Of a DNA stretch of 64,000 nt, positions 54,344-62,781 are shown one piece after another. Source of the stretch: AP-15 sp963750195 (GTDB lineage: Bacteria > Pseudomonadota > Alphaproteobacteria > ATCC43930 > CGMCC-115725); assembly GCA_963750195.1 (NCBI GenBank), contig CAVVPS010000016.1, forward strand, positions 310,001 through 374,000, in the 5' to 3' direction. Position 1 is the stretch's first letter, and every line of letters starts with the position of its first letter. The position numbers and the translations under genes are program-made. Below the pieces are notes generated by a model. It had not been told where the DNA came from, searched no databases, and saw only the letters and a list, made by a program, of their open reading frames with translations.

Positions 54344-55708
54344 TCAGAGCCACCACAGGCCTACAAGGATCGTCAAGACCGTCACCGGCGCACCGACGCG
54401 GAAATATTGCCAGAATCCAATCGCTACACCACGCCGAGCGGCGCGCTGCACAACGATCAGATTGGCAACCGAGCCGAGGATCGTCAGATTGCCGGCCAGT
54501 GTCGCAGCCATAGCGGCGACCAGCCAGGCGCGCTGCGGGTCGGGCAGGGCGGTGACGAACGGCTTCAGCACCAGTACCGCCGGCACGTTGCTGACGAGAT
54601 TCGACAACGCTGCCGTCACCACCGCCAGCACCGGCAGCCGGTCCAGATGCTGTTGGCCGATCTCGGCGATGATCCGCGGCGACAGCAGCGCCTTCTCAAA
54701 ACCGGAAACGACAATGAACAACCCGGCGAACATCAACAACAGCGGCCAGTCGATCTCTCGATAGATCTTCTCGCTCCGGACTGCGCGCGTCACCAGGAGG
54801 ACCGAGCCCGCAATCAGAGCCAGCTTGGCCGGCGCGAGACCGGCGAAGAAGCCGGCCATCATCGCCAAGGTCACCACCACCGCTTTGATTGCCAGCGGCC
54901 GGTAGGCGTGGACCGGCGCCGGCGCTGCCCGCAGCCGCTCGCGTGTCCAAAACTCGCCCGGATGAAACAGCGCGATCAACGCAAAGGTCACAACCAGCCC
55001 GATCGCAGCGACCGGCGACAGCGAGGCGGCGAAAGAGCCATAGGGGATCCGCGAGAAGCTGCCGATCATAATATTCTGCGGGTTGCCGGTGATCGTCGCC
55101 ACGCTGCCGGCGTTTGATGCCATTGCCACCGCCAGCAGATAGGGCACCGGGTTGCGGCGCAGGCGCAAGACGAGGTCGAGAACGACCGGGGTCAGCGCCA
55201 GGCAGACGGTATCGTTGACCAGAAAAGCCGAGAAAAACCCGGAAGTGAATATTACCGCGGCGAGCAGCAACAGCGGATGGCGGGCGCCGGTTACGACCCA
55301 GTTGGTCACCAGGCGGAAAAAGCCGGACAGGCGCAGATTGCCGACGACAATCATCATGCCGAGGAGCAAGGCGATTGTGTCGAAATCGATCGAGCGTAAC
55401 GCCTGGTAGAGCGACAGCACCCCCAGGCCGACCATCAGGCTCGCGCCCAGCAATGCCGCCCCGGCGCGGTCGAGATAGAAGCCCGGCAATTTGCCGATAG
55501 CGATGACGATGTAGGTCGCCGCAAAGACCGCGATGGCGGCGGCGGATGTCGGGTTCGAGATGATCGCGGGGACGATCCCCGGCCAATTCCTTGGGGCAAG
55601 CCAGAAAAATCCGACAATTCCCGCCAATACCGCTATTGCGGCGATCCAACAGCGCGCACGGTGGCGGCGTCGCAGTTGCGCCGATATGTAGCGATCTTGC
55701 GTCCGCAT
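54344..55708 (-). CDS. ArsB/NhaD superfamily anion transporter (YbiR-like)
   Basis: A 454-residue membrane protein with about 11-12 hydrophobic segments and the ion-transporter superfamily features SIDFDTIALLLGMMIVVGNL, SGFFSAFLVNDTVCLALTPV, ASNAGSVATITGNPQNIMIG and NLVSNVPAVLVLKPFV (two re-entrant NxxP-type hairpins). Likely a sodium- or proton-coupled anion transporter. ATG 55708 overlaps the stop of the MFS gene (ATGA). Frames extending further upstream are MFS antisense or out-of-frame reads. Confidence 0.87.
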   Translation of the reverse strand: MRTQDRYISAQLRRRHRARCWIAAIAVLAGIVGFFWLAPRNWPGIVPAIISNPTSAAAIAVFAATYIVIAIGKLPGFYLDRAGAALLGASLMVGLGVLSLYQALRSIDFDTIALLLGMMIVVGNLRLSGFFRLVTNWVVTGARHPLLLLAAVIFTSGFFSAFLVNDTVCLALTPVVLDLVLRLRRNPVPYLLAVAMASNAGSVATITGNPQNIMIGSFSRIPYGSFAASLSPVAAIGLVVTFALIALFHPGEFWTRERLRAAPAPVHAYRPLAIKAVVVTLAMMAGFFAGLAPAKLALIAGSVLLVTRAVRSEKIYREIDWPLLLMFAGLFIVVSGFEKALLSPRIIAEIGQQHLDRLPVLAVVTAALSNLVSNVPAVLVLKPFVTALPDPQRAWLVAAMAATLAGNLTILGSVANLIVVQRAARRGVAIGFWQYFRVGAPVTVLTILVGLWWL

Positions 55709-56931
55709 CAGGGCTCGTTGGTAGCCGGCGTCTCCGAAGATTTGGCTGTTTCCGGCATGGCGAAGGCGAGCGCAGTGAAGGCGAGCGCAGCTGCCACACC
55801 AGAGGTCAAAAATGCCGCCGAATATCCGAAATGATCGACGATCAGCCCGGCGGCGAGTCCGCTCGCCGAGGCGCCAATCCCTTGGGCGGTGGCGACCGCA
55901 CCCTGCGCCACATTGTAGCGCCCGGTGCCGCGCATCAAATCGGCCAGGACCAGGGGGGTTATCGCGCCGAAGATCCCGGCGCCAACTCCGTCGAGCGATT
56001 GCACCCCGACCAGCCACACACTGCTGTTCGAAAAGGTGTAAAGCACGGCGCGCACCGGCAGGATGCCGAATCCGACCAACAGGATCGGCTTTCGCCCCCA
56101 GCGGTCCGCTTTCCATCCGACTACCAGCGCGATTGGCAGCATGATCATCTGCGCGGCGACGATGCAGGCCGACATCATCGCCGTCGCCCACTCCTTATGC
56201 GCGAGTGCCAGCTTTTGCCCGACCAGCGGCAACAGCGGCGCATTGGCGAAATGGAACAGCATCGTACAGCCGGCGTAAAGGAGCAGCGGGCGGCAAGTCA
56301 GCAACACACTGAGACCCGACGGATGCGGCTCGCCATTACACTCCTCCTCGCCGCCCCGGGCCTGAATGTGGTCGATGGCGCCGGCCGGGATCGACAGCAC
56401 CGCGAAACCAGCGAGCACCGCAAAGAACGGGACGAGCAGAAAGACCGCGCGCTGCGACAACGCCCAGCCGACCAAACCCGCGGCTGCGGCGATCGCGACA
56501 TTGCCACCATGATCGAACGCCGAGTTGCGGCCCATCCGGCGAGCCAGCGCCGCACGCGGGTAGAGCCCCAGCGTCAATGCCGCGACCGCCGGGCCGAACA
56601 CATCGCCAACGATCGCGATCAGGCAATTGGCGACCATCACCGGCCAGAATATGGGCGCCGCATAGATCGTAACCGCCCCCGCCGATAGCACCATCAGAGC
56701 GGCCACGATCAAAGCCCGCTTGGCACGGGTGGCGTCGATCAATCCCCCGATCGGGGTTTGTACGGTGAGGCCGAGAAGCCCGCCCAGGCTGGTCACGAGT
56801 CCGACCGCCGATTGGCTCCAATGCTGTTGGGTGACCAGAAACACATTCAGGTAAGGGCCGAGCGCGCCGCGCACATCGGCCAGCAGAAAATTCAGCGCGT
56901 CGAGCGAGATCGGGTTGAAGCGCCGGCGCAA
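55708..56931 (-). CDS. MFS transporter
   Basis: A 407-residue major facilitator with 12 predicted helices: NFLLADVRGALGPYLNVFLV, SLGGLLGLTVQTPIGGLIDA and DATRAKRALIVAALMVL (motif A region), NLAIVGDVFGPAVAALTLGL-type helix 4, and a second half starting CTMLFHFANAPLLPLVGQKL. It forms a two-gene unit with the anion transporter and is divergent from the dioxygenase operon, 64 bases apart, so it may serve uptake or efflux of a related aromatic compound. Confidence 0.85.
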   Translation of the reverse strand: MRRRFNPISLDALNFLLADVRGALGPYLNVFLVTQQHWSQSAVGLVTSLGGLLGLTVQTPIGGLIDATRAKRALIVAALMVLSAGAVTIYAAPIFWPVMVANCLIAIVGDVFGPAVAALTLGLYPRAALARRMGRNSAFDHGGNVAIAAAAGLVGWALSQRAVFLLVPFFAVLAGFAVLSIPAGAIDHIQARGGEEECNGEPHPSGLSVLLTCRPLLLYAGCTMLFHFANAPLLPLVGQKLALAHKEWATAMMSACIVAAQMIMLPIALVVGWKADRWGRKPILLVGFGILPVRAVLYTFSNSSVWLVGVQSLDGVGAGIFGAITPLVLADLMRGTGRYNVAQGAVATAQGIGASASGLAAGLIVDHFGYSAAFLTSGVAAALAFTALAFAMPETAKSSETPATNEP

Positions 56932-56995
56932 GGCTCAAGCCCAGGCCGGGTTTTTCGTGGTATTGGTGGGTCCGGAATTACGAGGGAGGCCGGCC

Positions 56996-57937
56996 ATGCC
57001 GATGCCGCGCAACACGACCGAAGACGACATCACCGCGGAGGTGCTGCAGCGTTTTGGGCAGACGCCCGATCCGCGGCTCAGGGAGATCATGCTGAGCCTA
57101 ATCAGACACCTGCACGCCTTCGTCAAGGAGGTCAACCTGACCGAGGCGGAGTGGTTCCAGGCGATCGAGATCCTGACCAGGGCCGGCCACATGTCCGGCG
57201 ACAAACGCCAGGAATTCATTCTGTTCTCCGACACGTTGGGCGTGTCGATGGTGGTCGATCTGCTGAGCCATCGCAAACCCGACGGAGCGACCGAGTCGAC
57301 CGTGTTCGGGCCGTTCCATCGCCAGAACGCGCCCGAGCTGCCGTGGGGTGGCGACATCGCCCATCTCGACAAAAAGGGCACGCCGACCCTGGTCAACGGC
57401 CGGGTGCTTGATCTGGACGGACGGCCGATCGCCGGTGCATTGCTCGATGTGTGGCAGGCCCAGACCAGCGGCCTCTACGACTCGCAGGACCCGAACCTGC
57501 ACGAACTGCATATGCGCGGCAAGTTCCACACCGACGCCGAGGGCCGCTACCTCGTGCGCACCGTATTGCCGGTCAATTATCCGATCCCATCGGACGGCCC
57601 GGTCGGCGCCATGCTCAGCGCCACCGGCCGTCATCCGTGGCGCCCGGCGCATATCCATTTCGTCGTCTCGGCCGAGGGTTACGAGCCGGTGACGACGCAC
57701 ATCTTCGACCGCACCGACGAGTACCTCGGCAGCGACGCGGTGTTCGCGGTCAAGGACTCGCTGATCTGCGACTTTGTCCGACACGACAGCCCCGACGCGG
57801 AGGCCCGGGGGCTCGGCATCGACCGGCCCTATTACACCACCCGGTTCGACTTCCGCCTCAAACCTGCGGCCGCGGGCGGCTCCGACATGCTCGACGCCCA
57901 GCGCCGGCTCGCAGCCCTCGGCGCCGCCGCGGAATAA
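56996..57937 (+). CDS. Intradiol ring-cleavage dioxygenase (hydroxyquinol/catechol 1,2-type)
   Basis: A 313-residue nonheme Fe(III) dioxygenase. The N-terminal helical dimer domain (DPRLREIMLSLIRHLHAFVK, LTEAEWFQAIEILTRAGHM) and catalytic beta domain (STVFGPFHRQNAPELPWGGD, GRPIAGALLDVWQAQTSGLY) are complete. Iron ligands are visible as Tyr in GLYDSQDPN, Tyr in NYPIPSDGP, and two His in RPAHIHFVV. Length and motifs are closest to hydroxyquinol 1,2-dioxygenases, which open 1,2,4-trihydroxybenzene to maleylacetate. ATG 56996 follows GAGGGAGG. First of three co-directional genes. Confidence 0.92.
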   Translation: MPMPRNTTEDDITAEVLQRFGQTPDPRLREIMLSLIRHLHAFVKEVNLTEAEWFQAIEILTRAGHMSGDKRQEFILFSDTLGVSMVVDLLSHRKPDGATESTVFGPFHRQNAPELPWGGDIAHLDKKGTPTLVNGRVLDLDGRPIAGALLDVWQAQTSGLYDSQDPNLHELHMRGKFHTDAEGRYLVRTVLPVNYPIPSDGPVGAMLSATGRHPWRPAHIHFVVSAEGYEPVTTHIFDRTDEYLGSDAVFAVKDSLICDFVRHDSPDAEARGLGIDRPYYTTRFDFRLKPAAAGGSDMLDAQRRLAALGAAAE

Positions 57938-58004
57938 TTCATCATCCTTGTGAGGCCGCGTTCATCCCAACTAGACTTCGCTGCAATCGGCCATGGAGGA
58001 ATGA

Positions 58005-58655
58005 ATGCCCGAAGCGACGCCAGGCGGAACCGACATCTTCGAAATACTGCACACGACGCGAGCGATGCGGCGGCTCAAGCCCGACCCGGTGCCCGATGAT
58101 TTGATCCGCAAAATCCTGCTGGCCGGACAGGCGGCCGCGAGTGGCGGCAACACGCAGCGCTGGCGCTTTCTGGTGTTGAAGGACCCAGCGAAAAAAAAGG
58201 CGGTGCAGGTCTATTATAAGAAAGCCTTCGATGCGGTGGTCGGCCCGCGCTACGCGTCGAGCCCGCCACCGCCGGGCTCGGACCCGGCCCGCTTCAAGCG
58301 CCAGCACTCGGCGGTCGAATATCTGACCGACCATTACCACGAGGCCCCGGTCTGGATCGTCGCCTGCCTCGAGGACGGGGACAATCCGGGCCGCTCGGCC
58401 GGCTCCTCGATCTATCCCGCGGTGCAGAACATGCTGCTGGCGGCGCGCGCGCTCGGCCTGGGCTCGACCCTGACGACCCGGCACATCAATTACGAGAAGG
58501 AAGTCGACGCGGCGATGGGCATCCCGCCCGGGTACCACTCCTACGCCATTCTGCCGATCGGCTATCCGATGGGGCGGTTCGGCCCGGTCGGCCGCGGCCC
58601 GCTATCGGATGTCGTCTATCTCGACGGGTGGGGCAAAGCCTATCCCGGCATCTGA
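58005..58655 (+). CDS. Nitroreductase family flavoprotein
   Basis: A 216-residue FMN-dependent nitroreductase fold: EILHTTRAMRRLKPDPVPDD, AASGGNTQRWRFLVLKD (FMN contacts), SSIYPAVQNMLLAARALGLG, and the C-terminal AILPIGYPMGRFGPVGRGPL. It could reduce nitroaromatic or quinone substrates or act in dehalogenation. ATG 58005 follows GGAGGAATGA. Lies between the dioxygenase and a CMD-like protein in one direction, implying a shared aromatic pathway. Confidence 0.9.
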   Translation: MPEATPGGTDIFEILHTTRAMRRLKPDPVPDDLIRKILLAGQAAASGGNTQRWRFLVLKDPAKKKAVQVYYKKAFDAVVGPRYASSPPPPGSDPARFKRQHSAVEYLTDHYHEAPVWIVACLEDGDNPGRSAGSSIYPAVQNMLLAARALGLGSTLTTRHINYEKEVDAAMGIPPGYHSYAILPIGYPMGRFGPVGRGPLSDVVYLDGWGKAYPGI

Positions 58656-58672
58656 ATCTGAGGGAGGAAATC

Positions 58673-59221
58673 ATGCCCAGAATCGCCCCGGTCACCGGCA
58701 AGGCCGACGTGCCGGCCGAGCACCACGCCGTTGTCGACGACGTGGTCAAGGTCTTCGGCGGCGTGCGCGGCCCGTTCAGTATCATGCTGCACAGCCCGCC
58801 TTTGGCAGAGCGGGTGCTGCCATTGGTGACCTTCTTCCGCGAAGGCAGCGTGGTCGACGGCCGGCTCCGCTCGCACGCCATCCTCGCCTCGGTGCGCGAG
58901 AAGGAGGCCGCCTATGTCTGGGCGGCCCAGGTTGGGGCCGCGCGCCGGGCCGGCGTGCCCGAGGCGACGATCGATTTGTTGCGCGCCAAGGGCGATCCCT
59001 CCGGGCTTCCCGCCGATGAGCGCGATATCATCAACTACACGCGCCAGTTGATCCGCACCAACAAGGTTGATCCGGCGCTGTTCGACCGGCTAAAGGACCG
59101 CCACGGCGTGCAGTGGATGGTCGAGCTGACCGGGGCGGCGAACTATTTCGCGTTCCTCTCCGGCATGGTCAACGCGTTCGAAGTTCCGGCCCCGCCCGAC
59201 GGCGACAAACTCCCGAGCTGA
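58673..59221 (+). CDS. Carboxymuconolactone decarboxylase-like (AhpD-fold) protein
   Basis: A 182-residue AhpD-like helical protein: VFGGVRGPFSIMLHSPPLAE, ERVLPLVTFFREGSVVDGRL, REKEAAYVWAAQVGAARRAG, QWMVELTGAANYFAFLSGMV. At the usual CxxC...H position the sequence reads EAAYVWAAQVGAARRAG, so both redox Cys and the His are missing; it is not a peroxidase-type AhpD and may be a decarboxylase or isomerase-like relative. ATG 58673 follows GAGGGAGGAAA. Third gene after the dioxygenase and nitroreductase. Confidence 0.87.
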   Translation: MPRIAPVTGKADVPAEHHAVVDDVVKVFGGVRGPFSIMLHSPPLAERVLPLVTFFREGSVVDGRLRSHAILASVREKEAAYVWAAQVGAARRAGVPEATIDLLRAKGDPSGLPADERDIINYTRQLIRTNKVDPALFDRLKDRHGVQWMVELTGAANYFAFLSGMVNAFEVPAPPDGDKLPS

Positions 59222-59251
59222 TCCGGCCGGGGGCCACAAGCCCGCGCGCGT

Positions 59252-60589
59252 ATGCAGGCCCGCGGGCTGATTCTCGCCGCCCCAGCTTCCGGGAGTGGCA
59301 AGACCCTGTTGACAGCGGGCCTGCTGCGCTATCTGCGTCGCCGCGGCGTGGGCGTCGCCGCGGCCAAAGCTGGGCCCGATTTCATCGATCCGACCTTTCA
59401 CGCGCTCGCCAGCGGCGCGCCGTGCATCAATCTCGATCCGTGGGCAATGCGGCGGGAGACCCTCGCCGGGCTCGTCGCCGGGTTGGAAGCCGCAGCCGAG
59501 ATTGTATTGTGCGAGGGCGTCATGGGCCTGTTCGATGGCACGGGGGTGGACGGCGAGGCTGGCTCGACCGCAGAACTCGCCCGGTTGACCGGCTGGCCGG
59601 TCGTCCTGGTCGTCGACGCACGCGGTCAGGGAGCGTCGGCCGCAGCTTTGCTGCGCGGCTTTACGAACCACCGGCCGGAGGCGCCGATTGCCGGCGTAAT
59701 CTTCAACCGGGTCGCCAGCGAACGGCATCGTGCGCTGCTCGCCGGGGCGGTTATGCGGTATCTGCCTGGCCTCGCGATACTCGGGGCGCTTCCCGCCGAC
59801 CCGGCATTGGCGCTGCCGTCGCGCCATCTCGGCCTGATCCCGGCTGGCGAGATCGGCGAGGCCGAGGGGGTCATCGAGCGAGCTGCAGAACAGGTCGTCG
59901 CCTCGCTCGATATCGATCGGCTACTGGCTCTGGCTCGGCCGTCGACACTCTCCGGCGAAGTCGCGAACCCCGGCATCCCGCCGCTCGGCCGGCGCATCGC
60001 CGTAGCGCGCGACGACGCCTTCCGCTTCATCTATCCGGCATTGCTCGACGGATGGCGGCATCATGGCGCCGACCTCGCCTTCTTCTCGCCGCTCGCCGAT
60101 GAGTCGCCCGACCCCGCCGCCGACGCGGTCTATCTGCCCGGCGGCTATCCCGAATTGTGGGCCGGCCGTATCGCCGCCGCCAATGTCTTTCTCGCCGGCC
60201 TGCGCCGGGCTGCGGCAGGCAGAAAACCGATCTACGGCGAATGCGGCGGCTACATGGTTCTCGGCGAGGCGCTGATCGACGCCGATGGGCACAGCCACCC
60301 GATGGCGGGGTTGTTGCCGGTGGTCTCCAGCTTTAGCGAACGCCGCTTGTCGCTCGGCTATCGCTGCGCGACGCTTCTCGCCGACGGACCGCTCGGCCGC
60401 ACTGGTTCGGGCTTTCGCGGCCACGAATTCCACTATGCGACAATTGCCCAACAGGAAAGCGGCGAGCGGCTATGGTCAATTACCGACGCCGCCGGAACCG
60501 ATCTCGGCATGTCCGGGTTGCGGCGAGGCTCGGTATTCGGCTCATTCCTCCATCTGATCGATCGGTCGGATGCAGCGGGATGCTGCTAA
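59252..60589 (+). CDS. cobB: Cobyrinate a,c-diamide synthase
   Basis: A 445-residue two-domain amidotransferase in cobalamin synthesis: ATP-binding APASGSGKTLLTAGLLRYL, KAGPDFIDPTFHALASG, CEGVMGLFDGTGVDGEAGST, then glutaminase domain with the nucleophile Cys in YGECGGYMVLGEAL and GHEFHYATIAQQES. Converts cobyrinic acid (or hydrogenobyrinic acid) to the a,c-diamide using glutamine and ATP. No other cob genes and no cobalamin riboswitch are seen here, so it stands apart from its pathway cluster. ATG 59252 directly precedes the P-loop strand. Confidence 0.93.
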   Translation: MQARGLILAAPASGSGKTLLTAGLLRYLRRRGVGVAAAKAGPDFIDPTFHALASGAPCINLDPWAMRRETLAGLVAGLEAAAEIVLCEGVMGLFDGTGVDGEAGSTAELARLTGWPVVLVVDARGQGASAAALLRGFTNHRPEAPIAGVIFNRVASERHRALLAGAVMRYLPGLAILGALPADPALALPSRHLGLIPAGEIGEAEGVIERAAEQVVASLDIDRLLALARPSTLSGEVANPGIPPLGRRIAVARDDAFRFIYPALLDGWRHHGADLAFFSPLADESPDPAADAVYLPGGYPELWAGRIAAANVFLAGLRRAAAGRKPIYGECGGYMVLGEALIDADGHSHPMAGLLPVVSSFSERRLSLGYRCATLLADGPLGRTGSGFRGHEFHYATIAQQESGERLWSITDAAGTDLGMSGLRRGSVFGSFLHLIDRSDAAGCC

Positions 60590-60742
60590 CTGGCTCGACC
60601 CAGTTTTCCGATCTGCTATAAACAGCCGTTAGGTCGAAGTGACGGCGTTGGGTTGAAAATCCAGTCGCTACGAATTTCGATGCGCGTAGCCGGCCGACGA
60701 AATGTGTTTTAGAGCAGTCGTTTAGTTGGGTTTGGCGAGGCG

Positions 60743-61522
60743 ATGATCAACTGGTTTGCCAACCCGGCGCGCTTCATGCGTTTAAGCGCAAGGGCGTTGC
60801 CGTGGTGCGGCTGGTCGACGGTCGCGGTGCTCGCAATCGGGATCTATTTGGCGCTGGTAGTGTCACCGCCGGACTACCAGCAAGGCGACGCCGCACGCAT
60901 CATGTATGTCCATGTCCCGGCCGCGTGGATGGCCCTCTCGATTTATTTGTTTATTGCCGTTGCGAGTGGCGTCGCGCTGGTCTGGCGGCATCCGCTGGCT
61001 GAAATCGCGGCGCGCGCCTCGGCGCCGATCGGCGCCGCTTTCACCTTTGTGTGCCTGACCACGGGATCGCTCTGGGGCCGCCCGATGTGGGGCGCATGGT
61101 GGGTGTGGGATGCCAGACTGACTTCGGTGTTGGTGCTGTTCTTTCTTTATCTTGGCTATATCGCGCTGGTGAACGGTTTCGATGACCCGACTCGCGGCGG
61201 CAGGGCCGGCTCGATCTTAGCGCTGGTCGGCGTCGTCAATCTCCCGATCATCAAATTCTCGGTCGATTGGTGGAACACTTTGCACCAGCCGGCGAGCGTG
61301 CTGCGCTTCGGCAAGCCGACGATTGCGCTATCGATGCTGGTGCCGCTGCTGATCATGGCGGCGGGTTTTATGCTCTTGTTCGCAACGTTGCTGATGCTAC
61401 GCATGCGAACGGCGTTGAACGAGCGCAAGGCTCTGGCGCTGCGCCTCGGCGGTGGTATCGCGCCGAGAGCCGCCCGACCCCGTCCGGAAGGGCGAGGATC
61501 GGCGCGCCCGGTGCTGCGCTGA
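60743..61522 (+). CDS. ccmC: Heme exporter/heme-handling protein CcmC
   Basis: A 259-residue six-helix membrane protein with the tryptophan-rich heme-handling motif WGAWWVWDARLTSVLVLF, periplasmic His in MYVHVPAAWMALSIY and NTLHQPASVLRFGKPTI. It loads heme on CcmE for cytochrome c maturation. The last ~20 residues (Arg/Pro-rich) are beyond the family core. ccmA and ccmB are not upstream; cobB is. ccmD and ccmE follow immediately. Confidence 0.95.
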   Translation: MINWFANPARFMRLSARALPWCGWSTVAVLAIGIYLALVVSPPDYQQGDAARIMYVHVPAAWMALSIYLFIAVASGVALVWRHPLAEIAARASAPIGAAFTFVCLTTGSLWGRPMWGAWWVWDARLTSVLVLFFLYLGYIALVNGFDDPTRGGRAGSILALVGVVNLPIIKFSVDWWNTLHQPASVLRFGKPTIALSMLVPLLIMAAGFMLLFATLLMLRMRTALNERKALALRLGGGIAPRAARPRPEGRGSARPVLR

Positions 61523-61533
61523 AGAGACCGGCG

Positions 61534-61704
61534 GTGACCAATATCGGTGCGTTTTTGGCGATGGGAGGCTACGCCGTCTTTGTGTGGCCGGCCTATGGCC
61601 TGAGCCTTGTCGTGCTCGGCGGATTGGCGCTGCATTCCTGGCGGCGCTATCGGCAGAGCGTCCGCGCCCTCGAACAGCTGCAGCGGCAAATCGAGACCCG
61701 GTGA
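61534..61704 (+). CDS. ccmD: Heme exporter protein CcmD
   Basis: A 56-residue single-helix protein from GTG 61534 (GAAGAGACC upstream): GAFLAMGGYAVFVWPAYGLS, then LHSWRRYRQSVRALEQL. The FLAMGGYAxFVWPAY pattern is the CcmD signature. It stabilises the CcmC-CcmE-heme complex. Its TGA overlaps the ccmE ATG. Too short for many gene callers. Confidence 0.85.
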   Translation: MTNIGAFLAMGGYAVFVWPAYGLSLVVLGGLALHSWRRYRQSVRALEQLQRQIETR

Positions 61705-62195
61705 TGACCCGCAAGCAGCAGCGGCTGAGCTTGCTGGCGCTAGGCATGGCGGCGCTCGCCGGGGCGACCGCGCTGGTCCTCAGCGCTTTCAGCAGCAACC
61801 TTGTGTTCTTTTACAGCCCGAGCGATTTGAAGACGCAGGCGCTGGCATCCGACCGCCTGATGCGGATTGGTGGGCTCGTCGAGAAGCAGAGTGTGTCGCA
61901 TTCGGCGGACGGGCACACGGTTTCGTTCCGCATCACTGACGGCAAGACGGATATCGGCGTGGTCTATCGCGGCATCCTTCCTGATCTGTTCCGCGAGGGG
62001 CAGGGGGTCGTCGCCGAGGGGAGGCTGGAGCAGGGCGACGTCTTCGCCGCCTCGACCATTCTCGCCAAGCATGACGAGAAATACATGCCGCGCGAAGTCG
62101 TCGACGCGCTGAAGAAAAGCGGGCATTGGCAGGAAGGCGCGGCATCCGATGAGGCCGCTGCTCCGTTGAAGGCCGCTGTCACCGGCGGGCGTTAG
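61704..62195 (+). CDS. ccmE: Cytochrome c-type biogenesis heme chaperone CcmE
   Basis: A 163-residue membrane-anchored OB-fold chaperone. N-terminal helix (LLALGMAALAGATALVLSAF), FFYSPSDL, RIGGLVEKQSVSH, FRITDGKTDIGVVYRGILPD, and the heme-binding His123 in LAKHDEKYMPREVVDALK. It carries heme covalently to CcmF. ATG 61704 overlaps the ccmD stop. Confidence 0.95.
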   Translation: MTRKQQRLSLLALGMAALAGATALVLSAFSSNLVFFYSPSDLKTQALASDRLMRIGGLVEKQSVSHSADGHTVSFRITDGKTDIGVVYRGILPDLFREGQGVVAEGRLEQGDVFAASTILAKHDEKYMPREVVDALKKSGHWQEGAASDEAAAPLKAAVTGGR

Positions 62196-62211
62196 CTTTC
62201 GGGCGCAGAAG

Positions 62212-62774
62212 ATGGCACGCAAGCTCGCTTTTCTGCTGCCGGCGGCGCTGTTCGCGGTGCTGCTCGTGGCCTTCGCGATGGGCCTAAACCACGACCCGCA
62301 GCTTTTGCCGTCGGCGCTGATCAATCGGCCCGCCCCGGATTTCGCGCTGCCCGGCCTCTACGACCCTGCGCACGGCCTGTCGCGCAAGGATCTCGGCGGC
62401 GGGGTCACGCTGGTCAATTTTTTCGCCTCGTGGTGCGCGCCGTGCCGCGAAGAACAGGCGGCGCTGTCGGCGCTGGCGCATCGTCCCGATGTTACGCTCG
62501 ACGGCATCGCCTATAAGGACAAGCCTGCGGATTCGCGCCGGTTCCTCGACGAACTCGGCAATCCATTCGCCGCGTCGGGGTCGATCGTGACGGCACCACC
62601 GCGATCAATTTCGGGGTTTACGGGGTGCCCGAGACCTATGTCGTCGACCGCACCGGCCACATCCGATACCGCCAGGTCGGGTCCGTTGAGCTAGCAGGAT
62701 ATCGAGCACAAGATTTTGCCGATGATCGCCCGGATTCGGCGTCCGCCGGCTTGCCCGAGACGGCGGCGCGGTAA
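62212..62774 (+). pseudogene. ccmG: Thiol:disulfide interchange protein CcmG/DsbE, two frameshifts
   Basis: Membrane-anchored thioredoxin that reduces apocytochrome c. N-terminal helix (FLLPAALFAVLLVAFAMG), APDFALPGLYDP and the active site FFASWCAPCREEQAAL are in the first frame. Near 62580 (GGGG run) the frame shifts, and the next ~35 residues read DRDGTTAINFGVYGVPETYV then VVDRTGHIRYRQVG; near 62690 it shifts back to the first frame (QDIEHKILPMIARIRRP). The end at 62774 is the first stop in the middle frame and is only approximate. It starts 16 bases after ccmE where ccmF often lies. Confidence 0.78.
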
Positions 62775-62781
62775 GCTGGCT

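Noticed and set aside
59222..59251. Cobalamin riboswitch before cobB
   Set aside because: Only 30 bases separate cobB from the preceding gene; no room and no B12-box.
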